The notes under the pieces were generated by a model. That model searched no databases. It worked only from the letters and a program-made list of their open reading frames with translations, and was not told the origin of the DNA. A stretch of DNA of 64,000 bases. It comes from Nitrospira defluvii. Lineage in GTDB: Bacteria > Nitrospirota > Nitrospiria > Nitrospirales > Nitrospiraceae. Below are positions 60,433-64,000 of this stretch, one piece after another. Within the stretch, counting starts at the first letter, position 1; the number at the start of each line of letters is the position of its first letter. The DNA lies in assembly GCF_905220995.1 (NCBI RefSeq), contig NZ_CAJNBJ010000001.1:744001-808000 (forward strand), read 5' to 3'. The translations under genes and the position numbers were made by a program.

Positions 60433-60975
60433 TCACCCCCGGAGCAACGACGAAAACTTCTGACGGAACTTGGCAACCTTCGGCCCCACCACATAGGCGC
60501 AGTAGCCCTCAGAAGGATTCCGTGCAAAATACTCTTGATGGTAACGTTCGGCCTCAAACCACCGCGTCGCCGGGACCACTTCGGTGACGACCGGATTTAG
60601 GTAGAGCCTAGCCTCCGTCACCGCGGCAATCGTTTCCTGCGCGCAGCGTTGTTGCTCCGGCGAATGATAGAAAATTGCGGAACGATACTGCGTCCCGATG
60701 TCATTCCCCTGCCGATTCAAGGTCGTCGGATCGTGAATGACAAAAAACACATCCAGCAGATTGCGGTAACTGACGACCCCGGAATCAAAGGTGATCCGCA
60801 CCGCCTCCGCATGGCCCGTTCGACCGCCACACACCTGCTCATAGGTCGGCGAGTCCACCTGTCCGCCGATATAGCCGGATTCAACCGATTGCACACCTTT
60901 CATCTGGTCATAGACCGCCTCTAGACACCAGAAGCAGCCGCCGGCCAGCGTCGCACTTTCCATCGCTTGCGCCAT
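60433..60975 (-). CDS. msrA: Peptide-methionine (S)-S-oxide reductase MsrA
   Basis: Repairs methionine-S-sulfoxide in proteins. The 180-residue frame has the catalytic motif LAGGCFWCLEAVYDQMKGV (about 10-28), SGYIGGQVDSPTYEQVCGG, HAEAVRITFD and the QYRSAIFYHSPEQ segment. Start ATG 60975 is chosen because GGAGAGG lies upstream and the longer frame has no similarity. It is encoded 32 bp downstream of zwf on the same strand, consistent with NADPH supply for repair. Confidence 0.95.
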   Translation of the reverse strand: MAQAMESATLAGGCFWCLEAVYDQMKGVQSVESGYIGGQVDSPTYEQVCGGRTGHAEAVRITFDSGVVSYRNLLDVFFVIHDPTTLNRQGNDIGTQYRSAIFYHSPEQQRCAQETIAAVTEARLYLNPVVTEVVPATRWFEAERYHQEYFARNPSEGYCAYVVGPKVAKFRQKFSSLLRG

Positions 60976-61007
60976 CACGCACCTCTCCTCATCCGCCACC
61001 ACACCGA

Positions 61008-62537
61008 TTACGCTTGTCCTCCGTTCCACCACTCCCGGCCTTCCCGCCGCAGCAAGGCCTCGGCCTCGGGCGGCCCCCAACTCCCGCCGGGATAATTCGG
61101 AAACGCTGCCGCACCGGGCAACGACTTCCAGACATCCAAAATCATTTGCACCACCGCCCAACCCAACTCAATGTTGTCGGCCCGCTGGAACAACGTCGCA
61201 TCCCCGGCCATGGCATCGTGGAGCAGCGTTTCATATCCCGTATGCGGCGCGTTTCCAAAATAATCCGCATATTGAAAGTCCATATCGACCGTCCCGATCC
61301 GCACCGTCGGTCCCGGGACTTTGGCATCGAACCGCAGAGAAATACCTTCGTCCGGCTGAATGCGGATGACGAGCACATTCGGAGCCAATCGATCCACCTG
61401 CGTCTTGCGAAACAACATGAACGGCGCCCGTTTGAACTGCACCACGATTTCCGTCAACCGCCGCCTCATGCGTTTCCCCGTCCGCAGGTAAAACGGCACC
61501 CCGGCCCAGCGCCAGTTGTCGATGAATAATTTCATCGCCACAAAGGTCTCCGTCATCGATTCCGACTCGACATGCGGCTCAGCGCGATACCCTGCAACCG
61601 ATTTCCCCTCGATCGTGCCCGGTCCATACTGGCCGAACGCCACATACCGCAGCACATCGAGCGAATTCAGCGGCATCACACCCCGCAGCACCTTGGCCTT
61701 CTCGTCGCGCACGGCGTCCGCGGCAAAGGAGTTCGGCGGCTCCATCGCCAGGAAACAGAGCAACTGCAACAAATGATTCGGCACCATATCGCGTAATGCT
61801 CCGGCTTGCTCATAGTACCGCCCACGATGCTCGACCCCGAGGCTCTCCGCCACCGTGATTTGCACATGATCGATGTACTGACGATTCCAGACCGGTTCAA
61901 AAATCCCGTTGGCAAACCGGAACACCAGGATATTCTGCACCGTTTCTTTACCAAGATAGTGGTCGATGCGATAAATCTGCCGTTCGTGCAAGACTCGCTG
62001 CAGTTCATGATTGAGGGCCCGGGCCGAGTCCAAATCATGGCCGAACGGCTTTTCGATGATGACCCGGCGCCAGGTTCCTTCCCGCTCCACCGTAAGCCCA
62101 TACTCGCCGAGATGCGTCACAATCTTGCCGAACAGCCCTGGAATGGTGGCCAGATAAAAAATGTAGTTCCCCTTGGTCCCGGCGGCAGCGTCCACGTCTG
62201 CTAGGAGCTCATTCAGCCGGCGATAGGTGCTCCCCTCTTGAAAATCTCCGGCCAGGTAATGCACACATTGCGACAGGGCCTGCCAGACAGTTCGGTCGGC
62301 GGACGCGGGCAAATACTCGCCCATGACCCGGTCCAATTTTTCTCGGAATGCTTCGGTCGTGCTTTCCGGCCGATCTAATCCCACGATGGCGAATTCTTCC
62401 GGAAGGAACTGCCCGGCCATGAGGTTGTAGACGGCCGGCAGCAGCTTCCGCTTCGCGAGATCGCCATCGATCCCGAAAATCACCATCACACAGGGAGTAC
62501 GGAGCCGGGGAAGGTCCATGGTCGGCCCTGAGTTCAT
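61008..62537 (-). CDS. zwf: Glucose-6-phosphate 1-dehydrogenase
   Basis: First enzyme of the oxidative pentose phosphate pathway, giving NADPH and 6-phosphogluconolactone. The 509-residue frame has the nucleotide motif [17 protein letters not shown]; the usual third and fourth residues of GASGDL are here Ile-Asp. The catalytic motif [13 protein letters not shown] and [10 protein letters not shown] follow. Start ATG 62537 has AGAGGA upstream; TTG 62558 is an unlikely alternative. Confidence 0.95.
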   Translation of the reverse strand: MNSGPTMDLPRLRTPCVMVIFGIDGDLAKRKLLPAVYNLMAGQFLPEEFAIVGLDRPESTTEAFREKLDRVMGEYLPASADRTVWQALSQCVHYLAGDFQEGSTYRRLNELLADVDAAAGTKGNYIFYLATIPGLFGKIVTHLGEYGLTVEREGTWRRVIIEKPFGHDLDSARALNHELQRVLHERQIYRIDHYLGKETVQNILVFRFANGIFEPVWNRQYIDHVQITVAESLGVEHRGRYYEQAGALRDMVPNHLLQLLCFLAMEPPNSFAADAVRDEKAKVLRGVMPLNSLDVLRYVAFGQYGPGTIEGKSVAGYRAEPHVESESMTETFVAMKLFIDNWRWAGVPFYLRTGKRMRRRLTEIVVQFKRAPFMLFRKTQVDRLAPNVLVIRIQPDEGISLRFDAKVPGPTVRIGTVDMDFQYADYFGNAPHTGYETLLHDAMAGDATLFQRADNIELGWAVVQMILDVWKSLPGAAAFPNYPGGSWGPPEAEALLRREGREWWNGGQA

Positions 62538-62704
62538 AGACGAGGTCCTCTCAGACAACGCGATATCCTGCCTGATCCATGAAGTCTACGCAACCTCCGC
62601 TTCGTCGACTCGACAGTTTTCTGAGTTTAAGTAGGCACCCTCTCGGGCACATGGTACTGATGGGAGAGACACACACAACATCGCCCACCCCAGCGAGTAC
62701 CACC

Positions 62705-63625
62705 ATGCAACTCCCCGCGCCAGATCGCTTCGTGACGCCGCCTTGTTCGTGGTATCGCCAACGGTCCTTTGGCCTGGTGCTCGCCGGAATGCTGGCGCTC
62801 GCGGGCACCGCACCACCAGCGAACGGCACGACCGTTCAGCTCGCCCCGCAGGACCTTCAGATCGAGTTGCCGGCCGACAGTCTGTTCGGGGCTCTGCCGA
62901 TCAACCGGCGTCTTACGATATTCGTTCACGTCCCGAATGCACCGGCCTGGCCAGGTGTCCCGCTGCTGGCTCAATTTGAGATCCCCGACACGGCCCCCTA
63001 CATCGTGCCATTGGACATGGATCATGACCGGCATGGGTATTCCGCCACCGTTGATCTCGGTCGACTGCCCAGCACCATGGGGACGCCGCCGAAAGCGACC
63101 ACCATCCACGTCCTCATCGGTCGCCCGCGGGGAGAACAGGTTGAAGCACTGCTCGACCGCACCGTCGTCATCACGATCGCCATACCGGGATATGCGGATC
63201 ACCGCCGAAGGCCGGCGGATCTGTCACGCCATCTGACCGACGGCCCGCGCCAATCACAGCGCGCACAGACGGATCTCGCCCTGCTGGAAGGGCAAGTCGA
63301 AGAAGAAGACTTAGCCGGGGCTCGAACTCTGGCAAGGCAGGAGGGCTACTGGAAAAGGTTACAGGGGCTGATTCGTCAACGACTGCACGATGAAGCGGGC
63401 GGCCGACCGACCAATCCATTCCAGCGGGCACCGAGCATCGGCTTTCGTCTCTATGCTAACGGCGAGGCGCAGCTTATCGAAGTCGAACGGAGTTCCGGGG
63501 ACCTGACGCTCGACCGGGCGGCCCTGCTGGCCGTGGTAAACGCCCACCCGTTCCCCCCATTCCCGCCAGGTACGACGGACCCCTTCATCGACGTGCATGT
63601 CGAAGTTCCGCCGGGTGGCCATTGA
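62705..63625 (+). CDS. Exported protein with TonB-C-like C-terminus
   Basis: A 306-residue protein from ATG 62705; ATG 62579, 62651 and 62660 are in-frame alternatives. A signal-like helix (FGLVLAGMLALAGTAPPANG) precedes a beta-rich domain, probably immunoglobulin-like. A charged helical linker follows, then a C-terminal GFRLYANGEAQLIEVERSSG, LDRAALLAVVNAHPFPPFPP unit typical of TonB C-terminal domains. There is no Pro-rich spacer or N-terminal membrane anchor of a true TonB. Function unknown. Confidence 0.7.
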   Translation: MQLPAPDRFVTPPCSWYRQRSFGLVLAGMLALAGTAPPANGTTVQLAPQDLQIELPADSLFGALPINRRLTIFVHVPNAPAWPGVPLLAQFEIPDTAPYIVPLDMDHDRHGYSATVDLGRLPSTMGTPPKATTIHVLIGRPRGEQVEALLDRTVVITIAIPGYADHRRRPADLSRHLTDGPRQSQRAQTDLALLEGQVEEEDLAGARTLARQEGYWKRLQGLIRQRLHDEAGGRPTNPFQRAPSIGFRLYANGEAQLIEVERSSGDLTLDRAALLAVVNAHPFPPFPPGTTDPFIDVHVEVPPGGH

Positions 63626-63667
63626 CGCAGGGAGAACGCCTCCCGGGCTCACGAGTGCCTAGCCCGC

Positions 63668-63845
63668 ATTATTCATGAACCCTTCTGCTGCACTCGTCAA
63701 TCCGCTGTTCCGACAAGCCTGCAGCCGTCGGGCTCGCCCCTCGGCTCCTCGACGTACCGCACGAGTATGCCTCGGACCCTCACGGCTCTGCGCGCCGGTC
63801 TCACGATGTGGCTTGGCGAGTTCGCAACGAACCGTCATGAATAAT
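63668..63845. mobile_element. MITE-like intergenic element with 11-bp terminal inverted repeats
   Basis: ATTATTCATGA (63668-63678) and TCATGAATAAT (63835-63845) enclose 178 bp without a gene. The inside contains GGCTCCTCGACGTACCGCACGAGTATGCC, which resembles the reverse complement of the 55960-56000 repeat segment (GGCGTACCCTTGCGGTACGTTGAGCC). It belongs to the same dispersed family. Confidence 0.6.
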
Positions 63846-63850
63846 CCGGA

Positions 63851-64000
63851 CTAGTTGTTCTGGGTCCTCTTCAACCAGTCGATAAATTTCTGCAGCCTGG
63901 CATGCTCTTCATCGTGCACATGGACAAAGACCAGCCCGAACCCCGTGGCATCCGTCCAACGCACCTCAGCCACCTCGACCGTCAAGGGCTCATAGGGCGC
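63851..64000 (-). CDS. PilZ-domain protein, C-terminal end (5' part outside window)
   Basis: Only the last 49 residues and the TAG stop (63851-63853) are in the window. VEVAEVRWTDATGFGLVFVH followed by HARLQKFIDWLKR matches the final beta strands and helix of PilZ domains. It would bind c-di-GMP if the RxxxR and D/NxSxxG motifs exist further upstream. Confidence 0.6.
   Translation of the reverse strand, partial: APYEPLTVEVAEVRWTDATGFGLVFVHVHDEEHARLQKFIDWLKRTQNN

Noticed and set aside
1-64000. CRISPR arrays, rRNA, tmRNA, prophage or integrase genes
   Set aside because: Looked for direct repeats with regular spacers, rRNA-like stretches, integrase/terminase motifs and transposase DDE motifs; none was seen.

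Overview
The window is about 60% G+C bacterial chromosome, densely packed and almost entirely housekeeping and envelope genes. There are no rRNA, tRNA or CRISPR loci, no prophage and no intact insertion sequence. The gene content best fits a member of the Nitrospirota, most likely Nitrospira. The reasons are a diderm envelope with many lipoproteins, LL-diaminopimelate aminotransferase (DapL) for lysine synthesis, a split cyanobacterial-type arginine dihydrolase/ornithine cyclodeaminase, PilZ proteins, and short GC-rich intergenic repeats. This is inference from gene content, not a database match.

Layout. 1-7.9 kb (minus): CaCA exchanger, pdxA, a small helical protein, rsmA and the 5' part of ftsK, preceded by larC; then gpsA-larB, facing a small secreted-protein gene. 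8-13.9 kb: split arginine catabolic pair (amidinotransferase-fold dihydrolase plus ornithine cyclodeaminase), truD, an EF-hand-like exported protein with a metallophosphoesterase, and a HEAT-repeat membrane protein. 14-24.4 kb: marR plus an RNase Z-like MBL hydrolase, a minus-strand LON-domain/ABC exporter/SirB1-like cluster, a CrtC-like secreted protein, an Asp-box lipoprotein, a histidine phosphatase, a Spy/CpxP-like lipoprotein and a PmtA-like methyltransferase. 24.4-30.4 kb is the most accessory part: poorly conserved small ORFs and repeat debris, then a Wzm/Wzt polysaccharide exporter, a lipoprotein and an acyltransferase-3. 30.7-42.4 kb: dapL-folK-panC, a minus-strand PilZ/MazG-like/RmuC set, a cluster of lytic transglycosylase, glycerate kinase and rifampin-phosphotransferase-like protein, a family-5 uracil-DNA glycosylase and an FSA/transaldolase. 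42.5-52 kb: small metal-ribbon genes, then a fused minus-strand amino-acid operon argD-argF-argG-argH-lipoprotein-lysA-dapA-dapB. 52-64 kb: DUF2628-like protein, gpmA, an outer-membrane barrel, a MITE-like repeat cluster, a coupled ATP-grasp/zinc-peptidase pair, ttcA, two tandem 47-residue zinc-ribbon microproteins, msrA, zwf, a TonB-C-like protein, a second repeat element and the 3' end of a PilZ gene.

How the genes work together. Lysine synthesis is assembled from DapA, DapB, DapL and LysA, and the late arginine pathway (ArgD, F, G, H) is transcribed with it. The ArgZ/OCD pair can send arginine nitrogen and carbon back through ornithine to proline. GpsA, PmtA, Wzm/Wzt, acyltransferase-3 and the transglycosylase serve the envelope. 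Zwf, FSA, GpmA and GckA belong to central carbon metabolism.

A recurrent observation is a sharply defined promoter form: a TTGACA-like -35, usually an 18-nt spacer, and a TAnnnT -10 ending only 5-10 nt before the start codon. This is seen at gpsA, the HEAT gene, marR, the LON gene, the uracil-DNA glycosylase and the DUF2628-like gene, with weaker cases at ttcA and the EF-hand gene. Several of these genes lack a Shine-Dalgarno sequence, so leaderless transcripts are likely. The other main candidates for something undescribed are the tandem zinc-ribbon microproteins (59388-59855) and the ATP-grasp/zinc-peptidase couple (56128-58208).
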